64,000 nt of DNA, taken from positions 372,001 to 436,000 of the forward strand of contig NZ_FMCR01000001.1 of the NCBI RefSeq assembly GCF_900091575.1, in the 5' to 3' direction. How positions within the stretch are numbered: position 1 is the stretch's first letter; each line of letters starts with the position of its first letter. Below are positions 40,944 through 49,180 of this stretch, one piece after another. The notes below the pieces were generated by a model. That model saw only the letters and a list, made by a program, of their open reading frames with translations, was not told the DNA's origin and did not search any database. The DNA comes from Micromonospora saelicesensis. GTDB taxonomy: Bacteria > Actinomycetota > Actinomycetes > Mycobacteriales > Micromonosporaceae. Position numbers and translations under genes: made by a program.

Positions 40944-42215
40944 ATGCCGTCGAGCGAGGAGCTGCACAAGCGGCGCGGTGACGCCGTGGCCCGGGGTGTC
41001 GGCAGTGTTGTCCCGTCCTACGTGGACCACGCCTCCGGCGGGACAATCACCGACGTGGACGGCCGGGAGTGGATCGACTTCGCCGCCGGCATCGCCGTGA
41101 CCAGCGTGGGCAACTCGGCTCCGAGGGTGGTCGAGGCGGTCCGGGCGCAGGTGGAGCGGTTCACCCACACCTGCTTCATGGTCGCGCCGTACGAGTCGTA
41201 CGTGGCGGTCTGCGAGCAGCTCAACGCGTTGACGCCCGGCGGTTTCGCGAAACGCTCGGCGTTGTTCAACTCGGGCGCGGAGGCGGTGGAGAACGCCGTC
41301 AAGGTCGCCCGGCACGCCACCGGGCGGCCGGCGGTCGTGGTGTTCGACCACGCGTACCACGGCCGGACCAACCTGACCATGGCGTTGACCGCGAAGAACA
41401 TGCCGTACAAGCACCGGTTCGGGCCGTTCGCCGGGGAGATCTACCGGGTGCCGATGTCGTACCCGCTGCGCGATGGTGGGCTCTCCGGCGCGGAGGCGGC
41501 GGCCCGCGCCGTCGAGATGATCGAGAAGCAGGTCGGCGCGGAGAACGTCGCCGCGCTGCTCATCGAGCCGATCCAGGGCGAGGGTGGCTTCGTCGTACCC
41601 GCGCCGGGTTTCCTGCCCGCGCTGCGGGCCTGGGCGACGGCGGCCGGGGTGGTCTTCGTCGCCGACGAGATCCAGACCGGTTTCTGCCGTACCGGCGACT
41701 GGTTCGCCTGTCAGCACGAGGGCGTCGAACCCGACCTGGTGACCCTGGCCAAGGGCATCGCCGGTGGCCTGCCGCTGGCCGCGGTGACCGGTAGGGCCGA
41801 GCTGATGGACGCGGTGCACGTGGGTGGGCTCGGCGGCACGTACGGCGGCAACCCGATCGCCTGCGCCGCCGCGCTGGCCACCATCGAGACCATGCACGAG
41901 CTGGACCTGGCCGGTGCGGCCCGACGGATCGAGTCGGTGCTGGTCCCCCGGCTACGGGCCATCGCCGAGCGGGATCCCCGGGTCGCCGAGGTACGCGGCC
42001 GTGGGGCGATGCTCGCCGTGGAGCTGGTGCTGCCGGGCACCCTCACCCCCGACCCGGTCGCCACCGCGGCGATCTCGGCGGCCTGTCACGCCGCCGGCCT
42101 GCTCACCCTGACCTGCGGCACGTACGGCAACGTGCTGCGCTTCCTGCCCCCGCTGGTGATCTCCGACGGGCACCTCGGTCGGGGTGCCGACCTCCTCGAC
42201 GCCGCCTTCGGCTGA
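40944..42215 (+). CDS. gabT: 4-aminobutyrate aminotransferase
   Basis: Class III PLP aminotransferase of 423 residues that transfers the amino group of GABA to 2-oxoglutarate. Signatures seen are [16 protein letters not shown], the PLP-stacking [15 protein letters not shown], the acidic [14 protein letters not shown], and the Schiff-base lysine K270 in [13 protein letters not shown]. It begins 3 bp after patD and ends at a strong hairpin. With a succinate-semialdehyde dehydrogenase it completes the GABA shunt to succinate. The ATG at 40944 is the family start. Confidence 0.95.
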   Translation: MPSSEELHKRRGDAVARGVGSVVPSYVDHASGGTITDVDGREWIDFAAGIAVTSVGNSAPRVVEAVRAQVERFTHTCFMVAPYESYVAVCEQLNALTPGGFAKRSALFNSGAEAVENAVKVARHATGRPAVVVFDHAYHGRTNLTMALTAKNMPYKHRFGPFAGEIYRVPMSYPLRDGGLSGAEAAARAVEMIEKQVGAENVAALLIEPIQGEGGFVVPAPGFLPALRAWATAAGVVFVADEIQTGFCRTGDWFACQHEGVEPDLVTLAKGIAGGLPLAAVTGRAELMDAVHVGGLGGTYGGNPIACAAALATIETMHELDLAGAARRIESVLVPRLRAIAERDPRVAEVRGRGAMLAVELVLPGTLTPDPVATAAISAACHAAGLLTLTCGTYGNVLRFLPPLVISDGHLGRGADLLDAAFG

Positions 42216-42238
42216 GCAGCGGAGCAGGCTGAGCGGCT

Positions 42239-42263
42239 GAGGGGCCCGGTGCGCGGGCCCCTC
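42239..42263. terminator. Two-way hairpin terminator after gabT
   Basis: A perfect 10-bp stem, GAGGGGCCCG with CGGGCCCCTC, and a 5-nt loop lie between the convergent gabT and double-psi barrel genes. Confidence 0.8.
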
Positions 42264-42271
42264 CGCCGATG

Positions 42272-42946
42272 TCAGCGAAGCACCTCGACAGTGTTGCGGC
42301 GCACCAGGTTCTTGCCCGGCTCGCGGATCTGCTCCATGGCGGCGGAGTTGAGCAGCACGCAACTGCCCGACGGGCCGGTCACCGTCACAGTGGTCGTCCG
42401 GTTGTTGTCCAGGTTGGTCACCCGCAGCCGGGTGCCCACCGGGAACTGCCCACTGGTCGCCGCCGGTCCGGCCGCCTCCTCGAAGAAGGTGATCGCCCCC
42501 GAGCACGCCGACCGGGGCGCCGGGCCGGGCGCGCCGGGAGACGCGGCGCCGGGGCGGACGGTGCCGGGGGCCGGAGCGCCGGCGGGCGGGGCCGCGCCGT
42601 CGACGCGTTCCACCACGTTGCGGCGGATCACGTTCTTCCCCGGCTCGCGGACCAGCTCCATGGCCGCCGCGTTGAGCAGCACGCAACTGCCCGACGGGCC
42701 GGTCACCGTCACAGTGGCGGCCCGGTTGTTGTCCAGGTTGGTCACCCGCAGCCGGGTCCCCACCGGGAACCGGTCGCTGGTCGCCGCCGGCGCCCCGCCC
42801 TCCGCCGAGAAGGTGACCGAGCCGGAGCAGACCGACGACCGTGCCGGGGCCGTGTCGGCGAATCCGAAGCTGGTCCCCACCGACACGCCCACTGCGGCGA
42901 GCACCGCCACGCTCGCTGCCAGCACGTGCCTGCGCTGCACCCTCAT
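42272..42946 (-). CDS. Secreted protein with two tandem RlpA-like (double-psi beta-barrel) domains
   Basis: A 224-residue exported protein with a signal peptide (about 1-33, VLAASVAVLAAVGVSVGTSF). Two near-identical domains of about 75 residues (about 42-115 and 150-222) are joined by a Pro/Ala/Gly linker. Each has FPVGTRLRVTNLDNNR, a VTVTGPSGSCVLLN core, two cysteines and an REPGKN end, matching the RlpA-like barrel of wall lytic transglycosylases. The usual catalytic Asp of the VNDRGP-type loop is replaced by Thr-Gly, so it may only bind peptidoglycan. The ATG at 42946 has GGGAG 8 nt upstream. Confidence 0.8.
   Translation of the reverse strand: MRVQRRHVLAASVAVLAAVGVSVGTSFGFADTAPARSSVCSGSVTFSAEGGAPAATSDRFPVGTRLRVTNLDNNRAATVTVTGPSGSCVLLNAAAMELVREPGKNVIRRNVVERVDGAAPPAGAPAPGTVRPGAASPGAPGPAPRSACSGAITFFEEAAGPAATSGQFPVGTRLRVTNLDNNRTTTVTVTGPSGSCVLLNSAAMEQIREPGKNLVRRNTVEVLR
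42347..42446. repeat. 100-bp intragenic repeat, copy A
   Basis: Matches 42671-42770 at 96 of 100 bases by my count. It encodes the core of the second barrel domain. The period is 324 bp (108 codons), in frame. Confidence 0.85.
42671..42770. repeat. 100-bp intragenic repeat, copy B
   Basis: Partner of 42347-42446 with four differences. It encodes the core of the first barrel domain. The low divergence implies recent duplication or gene conversion. Confidence 0.85.
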
Positions 42947-43003
42947 CGCCGTCACTCCCGTCCTCGGTGGTGTCCTTCACCCACCGGTACGGACCGGAGC
43001 GTC

Positions 43004-43681
43004 CTACCGTTCAGCCGGCACGGGTATCGATCGTGCGGCGGCCAGGTCCACCGGCCCGTACCGGGTGCGCGGGGCCCCGGTGATCAGCGCCCAGTAACGG
43101 TCGCCGTACGACCAGTGCCACCACTCGGTCGGGTAGTTCACCATCCCCGCGCCGCCGAGGGCGTCCACCATGATCTGCCGGTGCCGACGGGCGGTGCCGC
43201 CGATCGCCGGCGCGTCGGTGAAGCAGGCGTCGGCGCTGTCCTCCGGGGTGGCGTCGATGGCCGTGCCCAGGTCCAGCTCCACACCGTCGTCGGTGCAGAG
43301 CGTCAGGTCCACCGCCCCACCGGTGCTGTGCGGGGCCACCTCGACCGGCGAGACGAACTTCGTGGTCTCCCGGTGCAGCCGCTGCGGCGACCAGTCCGGG
43401 TGCCGTCGGCGCAGCTCGTCGCGGTAGCCGGTGAAGATGGCCAGTTGCGCCTGGTACGGCCGGTAGCCCTCGACCACCAGCAGCCGCAGCCCACCGGGCA
43501 GGGCACGCTGCGCGGTCAGCAGGCGGTCCACGACACCGGCACGCAACCGGGCGTACGCCCCGGCCGGGTCGGCCGCCCGGCCGTCGAGCCGCAGCTCCGG
43601 CACCTCACGCAGGTCCACGAACTCCTCGCCGTCGTCGGCGCTGGGCACCGCCGCCACCCGGGGGTCGGAGAGCAGGATCAT
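43004..43681 (-). CDS. vanX: VanX-type D-alanyl-D-alanine dipeptidase (M15D)
   Basis: A 225-residue zinc D,D-dipeptidase. All VanX active-site residues line up: R74 in EGYRPYQ, zinc ligands H118 and D125 in the HxxxxxxD motif HSTGGAVD, and E186 with zinc ligand H189 in EWWHW. These correspond to R71, H116, D123, E181 and H184 of VanX. There is no signal peptide, as expected for a cytoplasmic dipeptidase. The ATG at 43681 overlaps the ligase stop (ATGA). In van operons this enzyme destroys D-Ala-D-Ala so that precursors end in another residue. The symbol is given by homology; resistance is not proven. Confidence 0.88.
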   Translation of the reverse strand: MILLSDPRVAAVPSADDGEEFVDLREVPELRLDGRAADPAGAYARLRAGVVDRLLTAQRALPGGLRLLVVEGYRPYQAQLAIFTGYRDELRRRHPDWSPQRLHRETTKFVSPVEVAPHSTGGAVDLTLCTDDGVELDLGTAIDATPEDSADACFTDAPAIGGTARRHRQIMVDALGGAGMVNYPTEWWHWSYGDRYWALITGAPRTRYGPVDLAAARSIPVPAER

Positions 43682-44808
43682 CTGATGCTCCCCGCCGTGC
43701 TCGCGGACCGTTCCGCGTGCCGGAGCCGGGCCAACTCGACGAGTCGGTCCACCACCTCCCGGTAGCCGACCCCGACGGCGGCCCACACCTTCGGGTACAT
43801 CGAGTGCGCGGTGAAGCCGGGCATCGTGTTCAGCTCGTTGACGTACAGCTCACCGGACGTCTCGTCGTAGAAGAAGTCGACCCGGGCCAGACCCCAACCG
43901 CCGATCGCGGCGAACGCGCGCAGCGACAGCTCGCGGACCCGCGCGGTCACCTCGTCCGGCAGCACGGCGGGGACGATCATCGGGTCGGCGTCGCCGAAGT
44001 ACTTCTGCTGGTAGTCGAACCAGCCGCCGCTGACCTGCACCTCGCCCACCGCCGACGCCTCCGGACGCCAGCCACCGAGCACCGCGCACTCCAGCTCCCG
44101 ACCGGCGACCCCCTGCTCGACCATGACGAGTTGGTCGTGGCGAAGCGCCTCCTCCACGGCGGCGGCCAGGTCGTCACCCTCGCCCACCCTGGAGATGCCG
44201 ATCGACGAACCCATGCTGGCCGGCTTGACGAAGAGTGGCCGGCTCAGCCCGGTCACCAACTTCTCCGGGTCGTCGACCGCCCGGTATGTGTGCGCGTCGA
44301 ACGACACGTACGGGGTGACGGGGATGTCCTCGGCGCGCAGCGCCCGCTTCATCGCCACCTTGTTCATGCCGACCGCCGAGGCGAGGATGCCGCACCCGAC
44401 GTACGGCACGTTCAGTGACTCCAGCAGCCCCTGCACCACCCCGTCCTCACCGTACGGGCCGTGCAGCACCGGGAAGAGCACGTCCAGCTCGGCGTGCACC
44501 GCGCCGGGGGCGTTACCGGCGGACACCTGCACGACACCCGGACGCGGACCGGCGCGCAACTCGACGGCCGGCCCGGTCACCACCAACTGGTCGTCGATGG
44601 CCCGCTCGCCGGCCGGCCGGTCGCGCAACTCGGCCAGCAGCGCGTCGGGCATCAGCCGAAACCCGCCGCTGCGGGTGACGCCGATGGCGACAGTGCGGTA
44701 GCCGCCCCCGGCGAGCGCCCGGGCCACCCCGAGCGCGGAGGCACAGGAGACCTCGTGCTCCGCCGACGGTCCACCGAACAGGATTCCGATCCGAACTGGC
44801 GCGCTCAC
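43678..44808 (-). CDS. ddl: D-alanine--D-alanine (or D-Ala-D-X) ligase
   Basis: A 376-residue ATP-grasp ligase with FGGPSAEHEVS (E17), the SMGSSIGIS serine loop, KY in FDYQQKYFG (K269-Y270, matching K215-Y216 of E. coli DdlB) and metal-binding LYVNELNTMPGF. The KY pair argues for D-Ala-D-Ala or D-Ala-D-Ser products and against the D-lactate type (VanA), which has a different loop. The GTG at 44808 overlaps the PLP-enzyme stop as GTGA, and its own stop overlaps vanX, so the three are translated together. Whether it is the cell's main ligase or a special one cannot be told here. Confidence 0.93.
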   Translation of the reverse strand: MSAPVRIGILFGGPSAEHEVSCASALGVARALAGGGYRTVAIGVTRSGGFRLMPDALLAELRDRPAGERAIDDQLVVTGPAVELRAGPRPGVVQVSAGNAPGAVHAELDVLFPVLHGPYGEDGVVQGLLESLNVPYVGCGILASAVGMNKVAMKRALRAEDIPVTPYVSFDAHTYRAVDDPEKLVTGLSRPLFVKPASMGSSIGISRVGEGDDLAAAVEEALRHDQLVMVEQGVAGRELECAVLGGWRPEASAVGEVQVSGGWFDYQQKYFGDADPMIVPAVLPDEVTARVRELSLRAFAAIGGWGLARVDFFYDETSGELYVNELNTMPGFTAHSMYPKVWAAVGVGYREVVDRLVELARLRHAERSASTAGSIR

Positions 44809-45815
44809 GCCGCCGCCCCTTCCTCAGCCAGGTCGGCGGATCGCGGGGCCATCAACCGGGCCACCAGCGCCTCCTCCACGTTTCCGCCGGTCAGCACCAC
44901 GCCGACCGTCCGCTGCCGGTCCCTGGCCGGGGCGAGACGGAGGGCGCCGGCCAGGCCCGCCGCCCCGGAGGGCTCGGCGAGCACCTTGAGCTCCGTCAGG
45001 ATCAGCCGGAACGCCGCTGCGATCTCCTCGTCGTCGACCCGGACGACCCCGCGCAGCGTGTCCCGCACGATGGCGAACGGCAGCTCCCCCACGCAGGACG
45101 GCCGCAGCCCGTCCGCGATGGTGGGCGCCGGCGTGACCGGCACGCGTACACCTGCCGCCAGGCTGCGGGCGAGCGAGTCGCAGCCCACCGGCTCCACGCC
45201 GTACACCTCGATGCCGGAGCCGGCGGCGGCCAGGCACGCGCCGGCCACCCCGCCACCACCACCCACCGGTACGACCAACGCGTCCAGCGGCGTCCCCGCG
45301 CGCTCGGCGTCCTCGATCAGCTCCAGGCTCGCGGTGCCCTGCCCGGCGATCACGTCCGGGTGGTCGTACGCGTCGACGACGGGGTGACCGCTCTCGTCGC
45401 TGAGCCCGTTGGCCACCGCCACCCGCTCCTCGACGCTGGTGCCGGCGAACACCACCCGCGCTCCCGCCGCGCGCGCTCGGTCGACCTTCGTCGATGCCGC
45501 GTCGACTGGCAGCACCACTGTCGCCGCGAGCCCGTGCTGCCGGGCCGCCAACGCCACCGCCACCGCGTGGTTGCCGGTGCTCTGCGCGATCACCCCGGTG
45601 TGGCCGGCCATCGCGAGGCGGCCGACCGCGCGCAGCGCGCCCCGCATCTTGTAGGAGCCGCCGTTCTGGAGGTTCTCCGCCTTGAGCAGGACCCGCGCCC
45701 CGGCAAGCTCGTCGATCACCGGGGACCGCAGCACGGGGGTACGGACCACGCGGCCGGCAAGCCAGCGGCTGGCCTCCTCGACATCGGCCCGGACCTGGCC
45801 AACGGTGCGTGTCAT
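44805..45815 (-). CDS. Fold-type II PLP enzyme: threonine/serine dehydratase or serine racemase
   Basis: A 336-residue PLP enzyme without the C-terminal ACT regulatory domain of biosynthetic IlvA. It has the Schiff-base lysine K56 in NGGSYKMRGA, STGNHAVAVALAA, the phosphate loop VPVGGGGGVAG, PTIADGLRPS, and the closing VVLTGGNVE. This single-domain form covers biodegradative dehydratases and serine racemases. It is first in the coupled unit with ddl and vanX and 73 bp below a sensor kinase gene. In that setting supply of D-serine to the ligase is an attractive reading, not shown. AAGGAG precedes the ATG at 45815. Confidence 0.88.
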   Translation of the reverse strand: MTRTVGQVRADVEEASRWLAGRVVRTPVLRSPVIDELAGARVLLKAENLQNGGSYKMRGALRAVGRLAMAGHTGVIAQSTGNHAVAVALAARQHGLAATVVLPVDAASTKVDRARAAGARVVFAGTSVEERVAVANGLSDESGHPVVDAYDHPDVIAGQGTASLELIEDAERAGTPLDALVVPVGGGGGVAGACLAAAGSGIEVYGVEPVGCDSLARSLAAGVRVPVTPAPTIADGLRPSCVGELPFAIVRDTLRGVVRVDDEEIAAAFRLILTELKVLAEPSGAAGLAGALRLAPARDRQRTVGVVLTGGNVEEALVARLMAPRSADLAEEGAAA

Positions 45816-45844
45816 CGTCTCTCCTTTTCGGGCACACCACAGGC

Positions 45845-45868
45845 GGGGTCCAGCGGTACGTGGACCCC
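45845..45868 (-). promoter_or_regulatory. Hairpin between the sensor kinase gene and the PLP-ligase-dipeptidase genes
   Basis: GGGGTCCA pairs with TGGACCCC (8 bp, 8-nt loop) in the 73-bp gap. It may end the regulator transcript, so that the three enzyme genes need their own promoter, as in vanRS/vanHAX loci. Confidence 0.45.
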
Positions 45869-45888
45869 GGTGAAGGTGGGTGGAAGTG

Positions 45889-46953
45889 TCAGTTCACGGT
45901 GGGTAGCTGGACGTCGACCCGCAGGCCGCCGTACTCGGCGGGCCGGGCCGCGATGATGCCGTCGTGGGCCTGGGTGATCGAGCGGGCGATGGCCAGGCCC
46001 AGGCCGGCCCCGCCGCCCTGCGAGGTCCGGTCCCGGGCGAGCCGGCGGAACGGCTCGAACAGACCGGCCACCGCCTCGGCCGGCACGGGTTGGCCGGTGT
46101 TGACCACGGACAGCGCGGGCACGCCGCTCACCACGACGGTCAGTGAGCCGCCCGGCCGGTTGTACTTGATCCCGTTCTCCACCAGGTTGGTGACCAGGCG
46201 TTCCAGCAGCACCCGCTCGCCGACGACGACCCGGGGTACGAGATGGGTCTCCACGGTGACCCCGGCCTCCCGGGCCCGGTCCAGGTAACCGGCCAGCACC
46301 GCCTCGACGATCGTGTCCAACCGCTGCGGTATCCGCGATCGGAGGCCCTGGTCGCTCTCGCTGAGCGCGAGCAGGCCCTCGATCAGTCGTTCGTTGCGCT
46401 CGTTGGTCTCCAGCAGCTGACTGGTCAGCAGCTCCAACTGCTCGCCGGTGAGCGCCCTGGCCATGCCGACCTCGATGAGCGTCCGCTGCACGGCGAGGGG
46501 CGTACGCAGCTCGTGCGAGGCGTTCGCGGCGAATCGCCGCTGCCCCTCGTACCCGGCGGAGACGCGTTCCATCATCTCGTCGATCGCCCGGGACAGCCGG
46601 GCCAACTCGTCGCTGCCCCGGGGCCGGATCCGGTGACCGAGGTTCTGCGGGCCGAGGTGCCCGATCGGCCCGGCCAGGTCAGCGACCGGGCGCAGGCACC
46701 ACACCGCGGCGAACCAGAGCCCCACCAGGACGGCCACTGTCACGAGCAGGACGGCCACCAGGGGCAGCATGAACGCCCCCGGCCGTACGTTGCCGCACAC
46801 CGTCGACAACCCGGGCATGGGCACGTCACAGAACTGCTGCCCCCAGGCCCAGGTCATCCCCGCCAGCCACTTGCCCATCGCCGGCAGTATCGGGCCGGCC
46901 AGCAGCGCCAGCAGCCCCACCAGCAGCACCCGTCGTCGGGGCGTCCAGCTCAC
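45889..46953 (-). CDS. Sensor histidine kinase (VanS-like position)
   Basis: A 354-residue kinase with membrane helices at about 8-28 and 55-80 and an external loop of only about 30 residues, which contains two cysteines (QQFCDVPMPGLSTVC). HAMP follows, then H147 in ANASHELRTPLAVQ, N-box LVTNLVENGIKYN, and G-box QGGGAGLGLAIARS. The GTG at 46953 overlaps the response-regulator stop as GTGA. The short loop suggests sensing within or at the membrane, possibly a wall precursor or a bound drug. The partner is the adjacent OmpR-type regulator; the enzyme genes just downstream are the likely targets. Confidence 0.9.
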   Translation of the reverse strand: MSWTPRRRVLLVGLLALLAGPILPAMGKWLAGMTWAWGQQFCDVPMPGLSTVCGNVRPGAFMLPLVAVLLVTVAVLVGLWFAAVWCLRPVADLAGPIGHLGPQNLGHRIRPRGSDELARLSRAIDEMMERVSAGYEGQRRFAANASHELRTPLAVQRTLIEVGMARALTGEQLELLTSQLLETNERNERLIEGLLALSESDQGLRSRIPQRLDTIVEAVLAGYLDRAREAGVTVETHLVPRVVVGERVLLERLVTNLVENGIKYNRPGGSLTVVVSGVPALSVVNTGQPVPAEAVAGLFEPFRRLARDRTSQGGGAGLGLAIARSITQAHDGIIAARPAEYGGLRVDVQLPTVN

Positions 46954-47615
46954 GCCGTGCCGCCGATGCGGTAGCCGGCCTTCGGAACGGTGTGGATGAT
47001 CGCGGGATCGCCGAGCTTCTTGCGCAGGGTCATCACGGTGACCCGTACGGCGTTGGTGAAGGGGTCGGCGAACTCGTCCCAGGCCTGCTCCAGCAACTCC
47101 TCGGCGCTGACCACCTGGCCGTCCGCGCGCAGCAGCACGTGCAGCACCGCGAACTCCTTCGGGCTCAACGCGAGCGGGCGGCCGTCCCGGGTGGCCAGGT
47201 GCCGGCCCACGTCCAGTGCCAGGCCGTCCTGGGCGAGCACCGGTGGCAGCGCCGGCGTGGACCGTCGCCCGAGGGCCTGCACCCGGGCCACCAGCTCGGC
47301 GAAGGCGAACGGCTTGGTCAGGTAGTCGTCCGCGCCGAGGCCGAGGCCCTCCACCCGGTCCCGGATGCCGGCCGCCGCGGTGAGCAGCAGCACCCGGGTG
47401 CCGACCTGTGAGTCGGCGATGCTGCGGCACACCTCGTCGCCGGTGTGTCCGGGCATGTCCCGGTCCAGCACCGCTACGTCGTACCGGTTCACCCCGACCC
47501 GCTCCAGCGCACCGTCACCGTCGTAGCAGACGTCGACGGCCATCGAGAGGCGGCGCAGCCCTTCGGCCACCGTGTCCGCCAACAACCGCTCGTCGTCCGC
47601 CACCAGCACCCGCAC
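46950..47615 (-). CDS. OmpR-family response regulator (VanR-like position)
   Basis: A 221-residue response regulator. The receiver has DD (7-8), phospho-acceptor D51 in VAVLDRDMPG and the conserved lysine in LTKPFAFAEL. The winged-helix output domain runs from LALSPKEFAVLHVLLR to VPKAGYRIGG. The GTG at 47615 is preceded by a GGGGGAG purine tract; the frame is open further to 47735, but that part is unlike receivers. It heads a five-gene minus-strand set: regulator, kinase, PLP enzyme, ligase, dipeptidase. Confidence 0.92.
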   Translation of the reverse strand: MRVLVADDERLLADTVAEGLRRLSMAVDVCYDGDGALERVGVNRYDVAVLDRDMPGHTGDEVCRSIADSQVGTRVLLLTAAAGIRDRVEGLGLGADDYLTKPFAFAELVARVQALGRRSTPALPPVLAQDGLALDVGRHLATRDGRPLALSPKEFAVLHVLLRADGQVVSAEELLEQAWDEFADPFTNAVRVTVMTLRKKLGDPAIIHTVPKAGYRIGGTA

Positions 47616-47854
47616 GTTTTTCCGCTCCCCCAGTTCGGCTTGCCCGGCATACCGTCGCAGGCCCGGGTTAAGGGTTCTGTAAGCACCCGCCGCAGCCATC
47701 CTCCACGTGGGTGTCCAGCGGGCAAACCACCGCAAGCCAGTCCCGGTCGACTTCGTGCTCGTGTCACGTCATCTGGGTCGTCCGTCCCCGAAGGCCCGGG
47801 CGGTTGGCGTGCGGGGGTGAGCTGCGTCACGATGGGGGCCGAGGAGGTCGCCCG

Positions 47855-49132
47855 ATGGCTGACCCGTGGCTCGCCCTGGAGTTCGGCGTCGATCCGGCGG
47901 AGCGGATCGCGCAGGTCGGTGCCGCCCACGAAGCCTTCCTGACCGCCGGCGCGGCGCCGCACCGGGTGCGGGAGGTGGTCCGCCGCTCCTGGGAGCGTTC
48001 GGCACGGCTCGACCCGGAGGCCACCCCGCCGGTCGACCTGGCCGACGACGTTCTGGCCGCGTACCGGGCGGTTCACCCGTTGGCCCGCGTACTGCCCCTG
48101 TTCCGGGACCTGCTCGGCGGCATCGCCCAGGACGGCGCGCACCTGATGGCGGTCTGCGACGCGCACGGGCGACTGCTCTGGGTCGAGGGGCATCCGGGTG
48201 TGCTGCGGCACGCCGAGCGGATGAACTTCATGCCCGGCGCCCGTTGGGACGAGACGCACGCCGGCACCAACGCCCCCGGCACCGCGCTGGCCGTGGACCA
48301 CAGCGTGCAGATCTTCGCCACCGAGCACTTCAGCCGCCCGGTCCAGCGGTGGACCTGCGCCGCCGCGCCGATCCACGACCCGGCCACCGGGCGGCTGCTC
48401 GGCGCGATCGACATCACCGGCGGGGACCACCTGGCGACCCCGCAGAGCCTGGCGCTGGTCCGGGCCACCGCCCGGGCCGCCGAATCACAGCTCGCCGCCG
48501 ACCGACCGCCGGAACCCGGCGTCGCCACCGTGACCGCGCTCGGCCGGGACGAGGCGGAGCTGCGGTTCGAGGGCCGACGGATCCGGCTGGGTCGACGGCA
48601 CAGCGAACTGCTGGTGCTGCTGCTCCAGCACCCCGAGGGGCGCACCGGAGTTCAGCTCGGCCTCGACCTGTACGGCGACGACCGACTGCACCCGGTCACC
48701 CTGCGCGCCGAGCTGTCCCGGTTGCGCCGGGTGCTCGGCCCGGAGTTGCTCGATTCCCGCCCGTACCGGCTACGCGGGACCGTCCGCGCCGACTTCACCA
48801 CAGTCGCCGACCGGCTGGACCAGGGCGATCCGGCGGGCGCGCTCGACGCGTACCCCGGGTCGTTGCTGCCCGGCTCGGACGCGCCGGGAGTGGCGCGACT
48901 GCGCCGGCTGATCGACGGCCACCTCCGCGCGGCCGTGCTGGCCGCCGCGGACCCGGCGCTGCTCGCGGCCTGGACGGCGACGCCGGCCGGTGCCGACGAC
49001 CTGGCCGCCTGGCAGGCCCTGGCGCGGGCGCTGCCGGTGGGCGCGCCACGTCGGCCCCTCGCCCTCGCGCGCATCGACCAGCTCGCCGGGGAGTACGACC
49101 TACCGCGCGCAACGTGGCTGCAACGTCGCTGA
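47855..49132 (+). CDS. GAF-domain transcriptional regulator with C-terminal winged helix
   Basis: A 425-residue protein. About 1-60 is helical (REVVRRSWERSARLDP). About 60-215 is a GAF domain with LMAVCDAHGRLLWVEGHPGV and the DETHAGTNAPGTALAVD motif typical of AcoR-like activators. About 235-335 is a winged-helix part (LGRRHSELLVLLLQHPEGRT, ELSRLRRVLG), and the rest is helical. It has no sigma-54 AAA domain, so it is not an enhancer-binding protein. The ATG at 47855 has GAGGAGG upstream. It lies 48 bp before the ExaC-type dehydrogenase and is its probable regulator. Confidence 0.85.
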   Translation: MADPWLALEFGVDPAERIAQVGAAHEAFLTAGAAPHRVREVVRRSWERSARLDPEATPPVDLADDVLAAYRAVHPLARVLPLFRDLLGGIAQDGAHLMAVCDAHGRLLWVEGHPGVLRHAERMNFMPGARWDETHAGTNAPGTALAVDHSVQIFATEHFSRPVQRWTCAAAPIHDPATGRLLGAIDITGGDHLATPQSLALVRATARAAESQLAADRPPEPGVATVTALGRDEAELRFEGRRIRLGRRHSELLVLLLQHPEGRTGVQLGLDLYGDDRLHPVTLRAELSRLRRVLGPELLDSRPYRLRGTVRADFTTVADRLDQGDPAGALDAYPGSLLPGSDAPGVARLRRLIDGHLRAAVLAAADPALLAAWTATPAGADDLAAWQALARALPVGAPRRPLALARIDQLAGEYDLPRATWLQRR

Positions 49133-49180
49133 AACTACCGTCGCCGTCGGCACACCCGCACAACGACGGCGGAGGTAACC

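Noticed and set aside
39309-41897. Open frame of about 860 codons opposite patD-gabT
   Set aside because: Antisense shadow; the plus strand there encodes two complete PLP/NAD enzymes with all motifs.
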